From the NCBI GenBank assembly GCA_020024595.1, contig JAHHTO010000030.1, positions 1 to 19,610 on the forward strand: a DNA stretch of 19,610 bases, read 5' to 3'. This stretch comes from Schaedlerella sp. Lineage in GTDB: Bacteria; Bacillota; Clostridia; Lachnospirales; Lachnospiraceae. Shown here piece by piece: positions 1-7,715 of this stretch (position 1 is its first letter; each line of letters begins with the position of its first letter). The notes beneath the pieces were generated by a model. It saw nothing but the letters and a program-made list of their open reading frames with translations. It was not told where the DNA came from and did not search any database. The translations under genes and the position numbers were made by a program.

Positions 1-1047
1 ATGCAGTCACTGCGTAATGGAAAGATGCTGACCGAGTTTGAAGATTTACATTTGGAGCGTTTGAAGAACCTGACGAAAAAAGATCTGCTGGTTGCTCTGT
101 TTTTGAAGGCCAAAGCTGCAAGCAATCAGGTAGATCCTAGCGCACGCATTGTTCCGGCTATCTTTTTTCAGCCGCACTTTTATAATTTGCATTATCAATT
201 ATATTTTAAAAAAGAGTTGGGCGGCTATGTGATGGAGAACGCTGATGTGGATCATCTCTGCCACTCTCCGATTTTTAATCGGTTTAAATATATTAAGACC
301 TTCACACCAATGCGGAGGCCTACTACCAGCTATGCCGCGACCATTCGATATATGATGGCAGTAACTGACAATGAGTCTGCACTACCAGATGAGCTCAGCT
401 GGCGCATGGTGAACCGCAGCTTTATGGTGGATCCGAAGAATCGTTTGTATCGGGACAGCCGACTGGTACGCTTTGAGGACGGAAAACTCAATCCCAAAGC
501 GACATTTACCGCATTGGCAAAATTTCTGGATATCCCTTATACCGAAAGTATGACTTATTGCTCAAATGAAACAGGGATCAATCCTGATTATGGCGGCTGG
601 AATGTAGCAGGCTTTAACCCGGAATCGGTCTATCGGACATACGATGATTTTTGCAACGATGATGACCGGGCGTTGTTGGAATATGCGTATCGAGATGTTT
701 ATGAAAAGTATGGATATGATTTCCACTATTATCATGGGGAACCTGTTGATGACGCGTGGATCGAGGCTCGCTCAAATGGAGCAGAAACACTGAACCGCCT
801 GATGAAGGAAACAAGAACTTCTTGTATCCGCTTTCAGATGAAAGATCACGGCAGTGAAGAAGAAATCGAAAAAAGTATTCAGGAATATTTAGAGACTACG
901 CAGGCAGAAGCACACAACAACCGGATATACATTGCTAAGGCATTTCAAAATGAGATACGACTTATCAATGCAGATGGTCAGCCGCTGCAGTTTATGACCC
1001 CGCTGGAATTAGACCCGGAGCTGCTGGAAGAGTCGCTTTATCACTGA
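1..1047 (+). CDS. Sulfotransferase-family protein, 5' end outside the window
   Basis: Probably transfers a sulfuryl group from PAPS to a glycan or glycolipid acceptor. What is seen: a segment RRPTTSYAATIR (residues about 105-116 of the visible part) resembles the 3'-phosphate-binding R...S motif of PAPS sulfotransferases. A later stretch, LVRFEDGKLNP followed by ALAKFLDIPY (154-179), is the typical C-terminal 'vryEDL ... l..fLgi' pattern of Sulfotransfer_1/3 proteins. The usual N-terminal 5'-PSB loop (PKSGTT-like) is not visible, and base 1 happens to be an ATG in an open frame. The true start is therefore most likely upstream and this is a partial gene. The C-terminal 90 or so residues after the core are unassigned. 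An APS-kinase family gene follows 14 bp after the stop, which strongly supports the sulfation reading. The specific acceptor cannot be told. Confidence 0.7.
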   Translation: MQSLRNGKMLTEFEDLHLERLKNLTKKDLLVALFLKAKAASNQVDPSARIVPAIFFQPHFYNLHYQLYFKKELGGYVMENADVDHLCHSPIFNRFKYIKTFTPMRRPTTSYAATIRYMMAVTDNESALPDELSWRMVNRSFMVDPKNRLYRDSRLVRFEDGKLNPKATFTALAKFLDIPYTESMTYCSNETGINPDYGGWNVAGFNPESVYRTYDDFCNDDDRALLEYAYRDVYEKYGYDFHYYHGEPVDDAWIEARSNGAETLNRLMKETRTSCIRFQMKDHGSEEEIEKSIQEYLETTQAEAHNNRIYIAKAFQNEIRLINADGQPLQFMTPLELDPELLEESLYH

Positions 1048-1061
1048 GAGAGGAAACGCAT

Positions 1062-1571
1062 ATGGAAAAGGGAACGCTCTACTTTTTTACTGGCCTTGCC
1101 GGGGCAGGAAAAAGTACAATTGGCAGACTGTTTTATGAAAAATTAAAAGAGAAAAGGGCGGACGCCATTTTATCAGACGGGGATACTGGCCGACAAGCAT
1201 ATGGATTGGTTCAGGAAAAAGATTATTCCACTGAGGCGAGACGAAAGGGAGCATGGAATAGCTTTCGATGGAGCAAGGAGACAACAGACCAGGGAAAGGA
1301 TGTTGTTTTGTGCATGATTGCCATGTATGAGGATGTACGAAGCTGGGCCCGTGAAAATATTGAGAACTATAAAGAAATCTACATAAAAGTTGAGTGGAAT
1401 ACACTGCTGGAACGAAATCAAAAAGGATTGTATTCACCACCCCAAAAGGATGTCGTGGGTGTCGATTTGCCTTGGGATGAACCTAAGACGCCTGATGTGA
1501 TTATTCATAATGATGGTCAGGAAACACCTGATGAAATCGTGAATAGACTCATATCAATTCTGGATATGTAA
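1062..1571 (+). CDS. cysC: Adenylylsulfate (APS) kinase family protein
   Basis: APS kinase phosphorylates adenylylsulfate at the 3' position to make PAPS, the sulfate donor for sulfotransferases. The 169-residue protein has a Walker A P-loop GLAGAGKST (11-19), an SDGD motif (38-41) matching the family's LDGD, an RRKG segment (60-63) and the family signature KGLY (121-124) followed by VVGVDLPWDEP (131-141), which corresponds to 'FTGID.PYE.P'. Length is slightly below the usual 175-210. The start is supported by GAGAGG upstream of ATG 1062. It sits 14 bp downstream of the sulfotransferase, so local PAPS supply is the simplest role. Caution: CysC-like proteins in capsule loci can have other substrates. 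Cj1415 of Campylobacter jejuni, for example, is a cytidine diphosphoramidate kinase. No ATP sulfurylase is in the window. Confidence 0.8.
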   Translation: MEKGTLYFFTGLAGAGKSTIGRLFYEKLKEKRADAILSDGDTGRQAYGLVQEKDYSTEARRKGAWNSFRWSKETTDQGKDVVLCMIAMYEDVRSWARENIENYKEIYIKVEWNTLLERNQKGLYSPPQKDVVGVDLPWDEPKTPDVIIHNDGQETPDEIVNRLISILDM

Positions 1572-1577
1572 CTGTAT

Positions 1578-1608
1578 CAGTCAAAAAATGTTAATTTTAC
1601 ATTGACTG
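1578..1608 (+). other. Imperfect inverted repeat between cysC-like gene and aminotransferase gene
   Basis: The 67-bp gap holds an inverted repeat: CAGTCA (1578-1583) pairs with TGACTG (1603-1608). Inside it ATGT (1588-1591) pairs with ACAT (1599-1602), with a four-A bulge on the left arm and a seven-base loop. No T-run follows, so it is not a classical intrinsic terminator. It could be an operator, an mRNA processing or stability hairpin, or chance in AT-rich spacer. The following ribosome binding site AGGAGA is at 1625-1630. Confidence 0.35.
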
Positions 1609-1638
1609 GGAATAGAGCGGTTTTAGGAGAAATTGTAC

Positions 1639-2745
1639 ATGAATGACCCGATCTTGGTAACCAGATCATCAATGCCGCCCATGGAAGAGTATCTGGAGGA
1701 GATCAAATCCCTCTGGGACACCCGCTTTTTGACCAATATGGGGCCGAAGCATCAGGAACTGCAAGAGAGATTGAAGGCATATCTTGGCGTGCAAAGGATT
1801 GATTTGCTGACCAATGGACATATGGCGCTGGAACTTGCCATGCAGGCACTGGGGCTGACGGGGGAGGTCATTACAACCCCCTTCACCTTTGCATCTACTA
1901 CGCAGGCGATTGTGCGAAATGGCCTGAAACCGGTGTTTTGTGACGTAAATCCAAACGATTATACGATGGATGTCACCAAAATTGAGGAACTGATCACAGA
2001 CAAGACCAGCGCCATCGTTCCCGTGCATGTCTATGGAAATGTCTGTGACGTGGAACAAATCCGACGGATTGCAGAGAAACATCATCTAAAAGTTCTATAT
2101 GATGCTGCCCACTGTTTTGGCGTGCGCTATCAGGGACGTGGTATTGGAGACTTTGGTGATGCCTCCTGCTTTAGCTTTCATGCGACCAAGGTCTTTCACA
2201 CCATCGAAGGCGGCGCGGTTTGCTTCCGTGATGAACGGTTTGGTGAAACGCTGGGTGCCCTGAAAAATTTCGGCCTGCGGGATGGCATTGCGACTGAGGT
2301 TGGCGCAAATGCAAAAATGAATGAGTTTTGCGCTGCGATGGGTCTTTGCAACCTGCGGCATATTGATGAGGAGATTACCAAGCGTAAGGCGGCAGTCGAT
2401 TGCTACCGCAGCCATTTGGAGGGAATTTCCGGAATTAGCCTGTGCCCTGTTCAAAAGGACGTCGTGCAAAACTATGCGTATTTTCCGGTCGCCTTTGACA
2501 GGGAGGCATTTGGCGCAGATCGAGATCAGATTCTGCAGAGACTGAGCGAAGAAAATGTTTTTGCAAGAAAGTATTTCTACCCGCTGACCAGCACGTTCCC
2601 GTGCTATGGAAATCAGTTCGACCCAAAAACAACACCTGTTGCACTGCGGTTGAGTTCCCAGATCCTGACACTTCCGCTCTATGCAGAGTTGGATTGCGCA
2701 GATGTGGATCGAATTTGTGAACTCATTCTAAGCTGCAAGAGATAA
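1639..2745 (+). CDS. vioA: DegT/DnrJ/EryC1/StrS aminotransferase, VioA-like (dTDP-4-amino-4,6-dideoxyglucose forming)
   Basis: PLP-dependent sugar aminotransferase, expected to aminate C4 of dTDP-4-keto-6-deoxyglucose with glutamate as donor. The 368-residue protein has LTNMGPKHQELQ near 31-42, TNGHMALELA (58-67) for cofactor phosphate binding, YDAAHCFG (154-161) with the PLP-pyridine Asp155, and SFHATKVFHTIEGG (179-192), in which Lys184 is the Schiff-base lysine. Start: an in-frame TTG at 1633 is only 2 bp from AGGAGA (1625-1630), whereas ATG 1639 has an 8-bp spacer, so 1639 is preferred. rmlA follows after 16 bp and then rmlB, exactly the enzymes that make its substrate. No rmlC/rmlD is present, which favours the 4-amino product over rhamnose. 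The VioA assignment within the DegT family is by motif resemblance and context. A Gal-configured (FdtB/WecE-like) product cannot be excluded. Confidence 0.8.
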   Translation: MNDPILVTRSSMPPMEEYLEEIKSLWDTRFLTNMGPKHQELQERLKAYLGVQRIDLLTNGHMALELAMQALGLTGEVITTPFTFASTTQAIVRNGLKPVFCDVNPNDYTMDVTKIEELITDKTSAIVPVHVYGNVCDVEQIRRIAEKHHLKVLYDAAHCFGVRYQGRGIGDFGDASCFSFHATKVFHTIEGGAVCFRDERFGETLGALKNFGLRDGIATEVGANAKMNEFCAAMGLCNLRHIDEEITKRKAAVDCYRSHLEGISGISLCPVQKDVVQNYAYFPVAFDREAFGADRDQILQRLSEENVFARKYFYPLTSTFPCYGNQFDPKTTPVALRLSSQILTLPLYAELDCADVDRICELILSCKR

Positions 2746-2761
2746 GAGCAAGGAGGCTGCG

Positions 2762-3646
2762 ATGAAAGGAATCATACTTGCCGGAGGATCCGGTACGCGG
2801 CTATATCCGCTGACCAGCGTTACATCAAAGCAGCTGCTTCCCATTTATGACAAGCCAATGATCTATTATCCGCTCTCAACGCTGATGCTGGCAGGAATTC
2901 AGGATATACTGATTATTTCAACCCCTACAGATACCCCTCGATTTGAGGAATTGCTGAAGGATGGGCGGCAATTTGGTATCCGCCTCTCTTATGCTGTGCA
3001 GCCAAGCCCAGACGGGATTGCACAGGCGCTTTTGATTGGTGAGAAATTCATCGGTCATGAGTCCTGCGCACTGATTTTAGGTGACAATATTTTTTACGGC
3101 AGCAGATTCAGCGAAAATTTGAAGTGTGCCGTAGAAAGCGCTGAAAGCGGAGAAGCTACCATCTTTGGCTACTACGTCCGGGATCCTGAACGATTTGGCA
3201 TTGTCGAATTTGACCAGAATAGGAAGGTCCTTTCTGTGGAGGAAAAACCAGCACAGCCAAAATCTAATTATTGTATCACGGGGCTGTATTTCTATCCGCA
3301 GGGCGCACCCGACCTTGCCAAACAGGTGCGGCCATCCATGCGGGGAGAGTTGGAAATTACATCAGTCAATGATATATACCTAAAAAGAAAACAGCTGTGC
3401 GCACAGATTCTGGGACGTGGCTTTGCCTGGCTGGATACAGGGACTGTAGACAGCCTCATGGAGGCGTCCATGTTTATACAAACTGTGCAAAATCGGCAGG
3501 GACTGTTGATTTCAGCTCCAGAGGAGATTGCATATCATGAGGGGTGGATCAGCAGAGAAAAGCTGATGAAAGCTGCGCAACTCTATGGCAAGTCCCCCTA
3601 TGGAGAACATCTCAAACAAGTGGCAATGGACAAGCTGATACGCTGA
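2762..3646 (+). CDS. rmlA: Glucose-1-phosphate thymidylyltransferase
   Basis: Converts dTTP and glucose-1-phosphate to dTDP-glucose, the first step of dTDP-deoxysugar synthesis in the cytoplasm. The 294-residue length is standard for RmlA. Seen: the nucleotide-binding signature AGGSGTRLYPLT (7-18), the sugar-phosphate region SKQLLPIYDKPM (22-33), the metal-binding GDNIFYG (107-113) and VEEKPAQPKSNY in the middle of the chain. AAGGAGG lies a few bases ahead of ATG 2762. It is flanked by the VioA-like aminotransferase gene (16 bp upstream) and rmlB (4 bp downstream), so the three are almost certainly co-transcribed. Confidence 0.97.
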   Translation: MKGIILAGGSGTRLYPLTSVTSKQLLPIYDKPMIYYPLSTLMLAGIQDILIISTPTDTPRFEELLKDGRQFGIRLSYAVQPSPDGIAQALLIGEKFIGHESCALILGDNIFYGSRFSENLKCAVESAESGEATIFGYYVRDPERFGIVEFDQNRKVLSVEEKPAQPKSNYCITGLYFYPQGAPDLAKQVRPSMRGELEITSVNDIYLKRKQLCAQILGRGFAWLDTGTVDSLMEASMFIQTVQNRQGLLISAPEEIAYHEGWISREKLMKAAQLYGKSPYGEHLKQVAMDKLIR

Positions 3647-3650
3647 TGGG

Positions 3651-4688
3651 ATGGTGCAGAGTATGACACTTTTTGTAACTGGCGGCGCAGGCTTCATTGG
3701 AAGCAACTTTATCTTCTACATGTTGGAACAGCATCCTGCATACCGCGTGGTTTGTCTGGACCAGCTGACTTATGCCGGCAATTTATCGACACTTGCGCCT
3801 GTCATGCATCAACAAAATTTTCGCTTTGTAAAAATAGATATCTGTGATAGAGAAGCGATTGATCAGCTTTTTGCAGAAGAGCACCCTGATGTTGTGGTGA
3901 ATTTTGCTGCGGAGTCCCACGTAGACCGCTCGATTGAAAATCCTTCCGTTTTTTTGCAAACGAATATCATGGGAACGGCGACATTGATGGATGCTTGCAG
4001 GCACTATGGGATTCAGAGATTTCATCAAGTGAGTACGGATGAAGTTTACGGTGATTTGCCGCTGGATCGGCCGGATTTGTTTTTCACAGAAGAAACGCCC
4101 ATTCATACCAGCAGCCCATACAGCAGCTCAAAAGCATCAGCGGATCTGCTGGCTTTGGCCTATCATAGAACATATGGGCTTCCAGTGACCATTAGCCGCT
4201 GTTCCAATAACTATGGCCCATATCAGTTTCCTGAGAAGCTGATTCCTCTCATGATTGCCAATGCCATGCATGATAGACCGCTCCCTGTTTATGGACAGGG
4301 ACTCAATGTGCGGGATTGGCTGTATGTCGAGGACCACTGCAAGGCCATTGATCTGATTTTGCAGCATGGACAAGTGGGAGAGGTCTATAATGTGGGCGGC
4401 CACAATGAGATGCGAAATATCGACATTGTGAAGCTGATCTGTAAGGAATTGGGGAAGTCAGAGAGTTTGATTACCTATGTGAAAGATCGGAAGGGGCACG
4501 ATCTACGCTATGCCATTGATCCCACAAAGATTCACAAGGAGCTCGGCTGGCTGCCAGAGACGAAGTTTGAGGATGGGATTCGGAAGACAATTCACTGGTA
4601 TCAGGAACACCAGAACTGGTGGGAGAATATTATCAGTGGTGAATATCAAGAATATTACATGAAGATGTACGGAAAAGATAAGTGGTAG
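3651..4688 (+). CDS. rmlB: dTDP-glucose 4,6-dehydratase
   Basis: Extended SDR enzyme that converts dTDP-glucose to dTDP-4-keto-6-deoxyglucose using bound NAD+. It shows the NAD-binding GGAGFIG (11-17), the dehydratase catalytic triplet Thr129-Asp130-Glu131 in STDEVYG, and the YSSSK active site (Tyr157, Lys161). The 345-residue length is normal. The start is uncertain by four codons: ATG 3651 is 4 bp after the rmlA stop and ATG 3663 gives MTLFVTGG. Neither has a strong Shine-Dalgarno, which suits translational coupling to rmlA. No epimerase (RmlC) or reductase (RmlD) follows, so the 4-keto product is probably handed to the upstream aminotransferase. Confidence 0.96.
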   Translation: MVQSMTLFVTGGAGFIGSNFIFYMLEQHPAYRVVCLDQLTYAGNLSTLAPVMHQQNFRFVKIDICDREAIDQLFAEEHPDVVVNFAAESHVDRSIENPSVFLQTNIMGTATLMDACRHYGIQRFHQVSTDEVYGDLPLDRPDLFFTEETPIHTSSPYSSSKASADLLALAYHRTYGLPVTISRCSNNYGPYQFPEKLIPLMIANAMHDRPLPVYGQGLNVRDWLYVEDHCKAIDLILQHGQVGEVYNVGGHNEMRNIDIVKLICKELGKSESLITYVKDRKGHDLRYAIDPTKIHKELGWLPETKFEDGIRKTIHWYQEHQNWWENIISGEYQEYYMKMYGKDKW

Positions 4689-4715
4689 GAGTCACATAAA
4701 AAATAGGAGATCTTT

Positions 4716-5846
4716 ATGGAAAAGGTAAAAATAAATCCCGTTGTTTGGGATCGGCTTGCTGATGAGCAGTCGCGCCAGTTTTATCAGGCACAGATTGAAT
4801 ATGTAAATGGAAATGAATATCCATTATTTGACTTATTTGCTCAAGATTATAAAGAAGAGATGTTGCAGAGTTGGGGAATCGAAAGATTAACAGCTTGTGA
4901 TTCAAATTTCGTGATTTTCGGAGCTGGCAAGCTGGGAAGCTATGATTCCTATATCCTTCGCATGAGCAAGTTTGCAGAGAGGCTGGTAGGGCTTGTAGAT
5001 AATGCACCAGAAAAATGGGGTCAAGAGATGCATGGACTGAAAATTCTGCCGCCTACTGCTCTCTTGGATGAGTGTGCAGATTGCACCATTCTCGTTTCTC
5101 CCCTGTCTCCGGATATACAAAGAAAAATTTGTGATCAACTGCTGCAAATGGGAATCAAAAAAGAGCGAATTGTTGTTCTGGACATCTTTAGAGAGTTTAT
5201 ACACACAAAAGAACAATATTTTGATGTATTTCCTCCTTTAAATGACCAAGAGATATTTGTTGATGCGGGCTGCTATGATGGCCAGACAGCAACTACATTT
5301 TTTGATTGGTGTAAAGGGATATATAGTAAAAGCTATGCGTTTGAACCAAGTGTGTCAATGGTAGAAAAAATACAGAAAAATTTGAATGAAAAAGGGATTC
5401 AAAATTATCAGATTATAAATAAAGCCGTTTGGTCTGGTAAAGAAACACTATATTTTAATATAGATATGAAAAACGATTCGTCTCCTGCAGGTCATGTGTG
5501 TGAATCACACACACACACACACACACACACCGCGGATTCGTTTTCCGTTGACTATACATGTAAATCAAGCGAATTTGCTGTAGAGGCTATCTCAATTGAT
5601 GAAGTTTTGGAGGGAGAGGCGGTTACTTTTATTAAAATGGATATAGAGGGTAGCGAATTAGAGGCGCTGCGTGGGGCTAAAAACACTATTTTGAAATATC
5701 GACCTCGGTTGGCAATCTGCATCTATCACAAGCCAGAAGATATCTATCAAATTCCAGAATACATACTCAGCCTTCATCCAGACTATCAGCTGTATATTCG
5801 ACACTACACAACTGGTATTGGAGAAACAGTGCTATATGCGGTTTAA
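4716..5846 (+). CDS. FkbM-type SAM methyltransferase with N-terminal FGAG module and internal CA microsatellite
   Basis: Probable O-methyltransferase acting on a sugar or glycan. After a 60-residue helical lead-in comes a Rossmann-like module, VIFGAGKLG (66-74) with LVDNAPEKWG (93-102). The FkbM domain then spans about 178-374: FVDAGCYDGQ (181-190) binds SAM, FEPS (209-212) follows beta-2, and IKMDIEGSELEALRG (306-320) is the FkbM signature. Between them, residues 265-272 are four His-Thr pairs encoded by a pure CA run (5506-5530). One unit lost gives a stop at 5549-5551 (277 residues), and one unit gained gives a stop at 5581-5583 (289 residues). Both lose the signature motif, so the gene as sequenced is ON. 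AGGAGA (4705-4710) sits 5 bp before ATG 4716. Substrate unknown. Base composition is AT-richer than the preceding dTDP-sugar genes. Confidence 0.85.
   Translation: MEKVKINPVVWDRLADEQSRQFYQAQIEYVNGNEYPLFDLFAQDYKEEMLQSWGIERLTACDSNFVIFGAGKLGSYDSYILRMSKFAERLVGLVDNAPEKWGQEMHGLKILPPTALLDECADCTILVSPLSPDIQRKICDQLLQMGIKKERIVVLDIFREFIHTKEQYFDVFPPLNDQEIFVDAGCYDGQTATTFFDWCKGIYSKSYAFEPSVSMVEKIQKNLNEKGIQNYQIINKAVWSGKETLYFNIDMKNDSSPAGHVCESHTHTHTHTADSFSVDYTCKSSEFAVEAISIDEVLEGEAVTFIKMDIEGSELEALRGAKNTILKYRPRLAICIYHKPEDIYQIPEYILSLHPDYQLYIRHYTTGIGETVLYAV
5495..5513 (+). repeat. Near-palindrome formed by a TG run and the start of the CA tract
   Basis: TGTGTGTGA (5495-5503) is the exact reverse complement of TCACACACA (5505-5513), separated by one A. 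Since the CA run continues to 5530, the TG arm could pair with several registers of the tract, giving a hairpin with a flexible loop in DNA or mRNA. Such a structure at the edge of a microsatellite may promote polymerase slippage (inference). Confidence 0.7.
5506..5530 (+). repeat. (CA)12C dinucleotide microsatellite inside methyltransferase gene
   Basis: Twenty-five consecutive alternating C/A bases with no interruption, in frame within the FkbM gene, encoding His-Thr repeats. Every His codon is CAC and Thr codons inside the run are ACA, so the purity is at DNA level. It is immediately preceded by a TG-alternating stretch (5495-5502), which makes an inverted repeat with it. Because a slip of one unit shifts the frame and both alternative frames close quickly, it has the properties of a slipped-strand ON/OFF switch. 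Confidence 0.93.
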
Positions 5847-5903
5847 GAAGACAACTTTGAAGCACTATATGAGGGAATAACGATACTATAAAAGGAGACT
5901 ATT

Positions 5904-6623
5904 ATGAATATAGCGATCATTTTTGCAGGTGGAGTAGGTGAACGGATGAATAGTCGATCGAAACCAAAACAGTTCTTGAAACTTCACGGCAAACCAATTT
6001 TGGTGCATACTGTGGAAATTTTCCAGCAGCATGAAATGATTGATGGTATCGTAATTTCTTGTGTTGAAAGTTGGATGGAATACTGTAAAAAGCTTGTTCA
6101 GAAATATCAGTTAAGTAAAGTGGATGCGATTGTGGCTGGCGGTATTACTGGTCAAGAGTCTATATATCATGGCTTGATCAAAGCGATGGAACTCTATCCC
6201 AGAGATAGCATAGCGTTGATACATGATGGCGTTCGACCGTTAATTGATTATGTTACAATTGCAGAAAACATAGAGTGCGTCAAGCGATTCGGTAATTCAA
6301 TTACCGTTTCTCCAGCTATAGAAACAGTATCTATTAAAAACGAATGTGATTGTATTGAACAGATTCTTGATCGAAGTAAATGCTTGATTGCAAAGGCCCC
6401 TCAAAGCTTTATCTTGAATGATATTACGGAGATACACAATCAAGCAATTGCGGATGGGAACCTCCAATTTCTTGATTCTGCAAGCATGATGCAGCACTAT
6501 GGGAAAACGTTACACATTGTGGAAGGGCCTGCCTACAATATTAAAATTACCACACCAACAGATTTTTATTTGTTCCGAGCTTTGGTGGATGCAAAAGAAA
6601 ATTCGCAGATTTTTGGACTTTGA
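5904..6623 (+). CDS. tarI: IspD/TarI-family cytidylyltransferase, probably ribitol-5-phosphate-type
   Basis: Transfers CMP from CTP to a polyol or sugar phosphate. The 239-residue protein starts with AGGVGERMNSRSKPKQFL (8-25), the CTP-binding signature of the IspD/TarI family. IHDGVRP (106-112) matches the TarI/Bcs1 form of the motif rather than the VHDAARP form of housekeeping IspD. NIKITTPTDF near the C-terminus is also typical. AAAGGAG precedes ATG 5904. Context (glycosyltransferases, an SDR, methyltransferases) supports a role in making a CDP-activated unit for a glycan or teichoic-acid-like polymer rather than isoprenoid synthesis. The usual TarJ alcohol dehydrogenase partner is absent. 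An SDR-family gene takes that position, so the substrate may not be ribitol-5-phosphate. The symbol is by family resemblance only. Confidence 0.8.
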   Translation: MNIAIIFAGGVGERMNSRSKPKQFLKLHGKPILVHTVEIFQQHEMIDGIVISCVESWMEYCKKLVQKYQLSKVDAIVAGGITGQESIYHGLIKAMELYPRDSIALIHDGVRPLIDYVTIAENIECVKRFGNSITVSPAIETVSIKNECDCIEQILDRSKCLIAKAPQSFILNDITEIHNQAIADGNLQFLDSASMMQHYGKTLHIVEGPAYNIKITTPTDFYLFRALVDAKENSQIFGL

Positions 6624-6645
6624 GCGAATATAAGGTATGACCGGG

Positions 6646-7668
6646 ATGAAAATATTAGATTCAGATATCAAAGCAATACTTTCAGACCATAATATTCCAT
6701 GGGGAATGTTGGATCACTCTACGATTCTAGTCACTGGCGCAACAGGATTAATTGGCTCATTAATCATTAGAACGCTTCTTTACTATGGACACAATATTAA
6801 AATATATGCATTGGTACGAGATCAAGAAAAAGCAAGGGCTTTACTAGGTGATTCTATCCATTATGTAAGGGGAGATATTAGATACCCGCTGCATGTAGAG
6901 GGGCAAATAGAGTATGTCATTCACTGCGCAGCAGTGACTACATCTAAGTATATGTATAGCAATCCGGTGGAGACATTGGAGATTTCCATCTGGGGCACAA
7001 AAAATATTTTGGATTTTTCGCGAAATAAGGGAATCAAATCAGTGCTGTATGTGTCGTCGATGGAGGTCTATGGGAAGACTACCGCAGAAGATAATCCCAT
7101 TACAGAAAAAAAGATGGGCTATGTTGATCTTGCGGACCCCCGCTCTTCATACCCTGAAGGAAAACGAGTGTGCGAATTATTAGGATGCTCATATTTTAGG
7201 GAATTTGGAATTCCAGTTAAAATCGTGCGCCTTGCACAAACATTTGGAGCAGGGGTTTCAACCCATGACAATAGGGCTCCAATTCAATTTGCAAGATGTG
7301 TTTTGGATGATCGGGATATTGTATTACACACACATGGTCATACGATGTCGAATTTCTGCTATACAGCTGATGCCATTCGTGCTATTTTAACAGTTTTACT
7401 TAAGGGGAAAAATGGAGAAGCATATAATGTCTGCTACGATGCTGAAAGCCGAACGATTTTAGAAATTGCGAAATTAGTAGCAAATCAGGTTTCGCAAGGG
7501 AGAATCAAGGTCCAATTTGATATTCCGAAAGAAAATGTGTTTGGCTATGCAGCAGAGACCAACACAAGATTGTGCTCCCAAAAATTAGAAGAATTAGGAT
7601 GGTTTCCCCGAATTGGCATGAAAGAAGCATATACAAGACTTCTACAATACCTTATGGAAACTGTTTGA
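6646..7668 (+). CDS. NAD-dependent epimerase/dehydratase (extended SDR)
   Basis: Nucleotide-sugar-modifying or polyol-modifying oxidoreductase of unknown specificity. From ATG 6646 it is 340 residues: NAD-binding TGATGLIG (30-37), an HCAAVTTS segment (93-100), a VSSMEVYG strand (137-144) with the catalytic Ser, and the Tyr-Lys pair in YPEGK (Tyr169, Lys173). The C-terminal half has AYNVCYD-type and GWFPRIGMKEAY features of extended SDRs. Start: ATG 6637 is only 1 bp from the AAGG at 6632-6635, while ATG 6646 has a 10-bp spacer, so 6646 is preferred. It follows the TarI-like gene by 13-22 bp, so the two probably act on the same CDP-linked intermediate or its precursor. UDP-sugar epimerase or decarboxylase activities are alternatives. 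Confidence 0.82.
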   Translation: MKILDSDIKAILSDHNIPWGMLDHSTILVTGATGLIGSLIIRTLLYYGHNIKIYALVRDQEKARALLGDSIHYVRGDIRYPLHVEGQIEYVIHCAAVTTSKYMYSNPVETLEISIWGTKNILDFSRNKGIKSVLYVSSMEVYGKTTAEDNPITEKKMGYVDLADPRSSYPEGKRVCELLGCSYFREFGIPVKIVRLAQTFGAGVSTHDNRAPIQFARCVLDDRDIVLHTHGHTMSNFCYTADAIRAILTVLLKGKNGEAYNVCYDAESRTILEIAKLVANQVSQGRIKVQFDIPKENVFGYAAETNTRLCSQKLEELGWFPRIGMKEAYTRLLQYLMETV

Positions 7669-7715
7669 AATTTATAGTAGGCAAATTCACTTTGTTAAAA
7701 CTTGAGGTGATTTTC

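Noticed and set aside
7326..7334. Short ACACACACA run in the SDR gene
   Set aside because: Only about 4.5 units, within normal coding variation and too short to be called slippage-prone.
7572..7715. Upstream extension of the GT4 open frame into the SDR gene
   Set aside because: It overlaps the SDR coding region by about 100 bp, and a good ribosome binding site plus conserved N-terminus point to GTG 7716.
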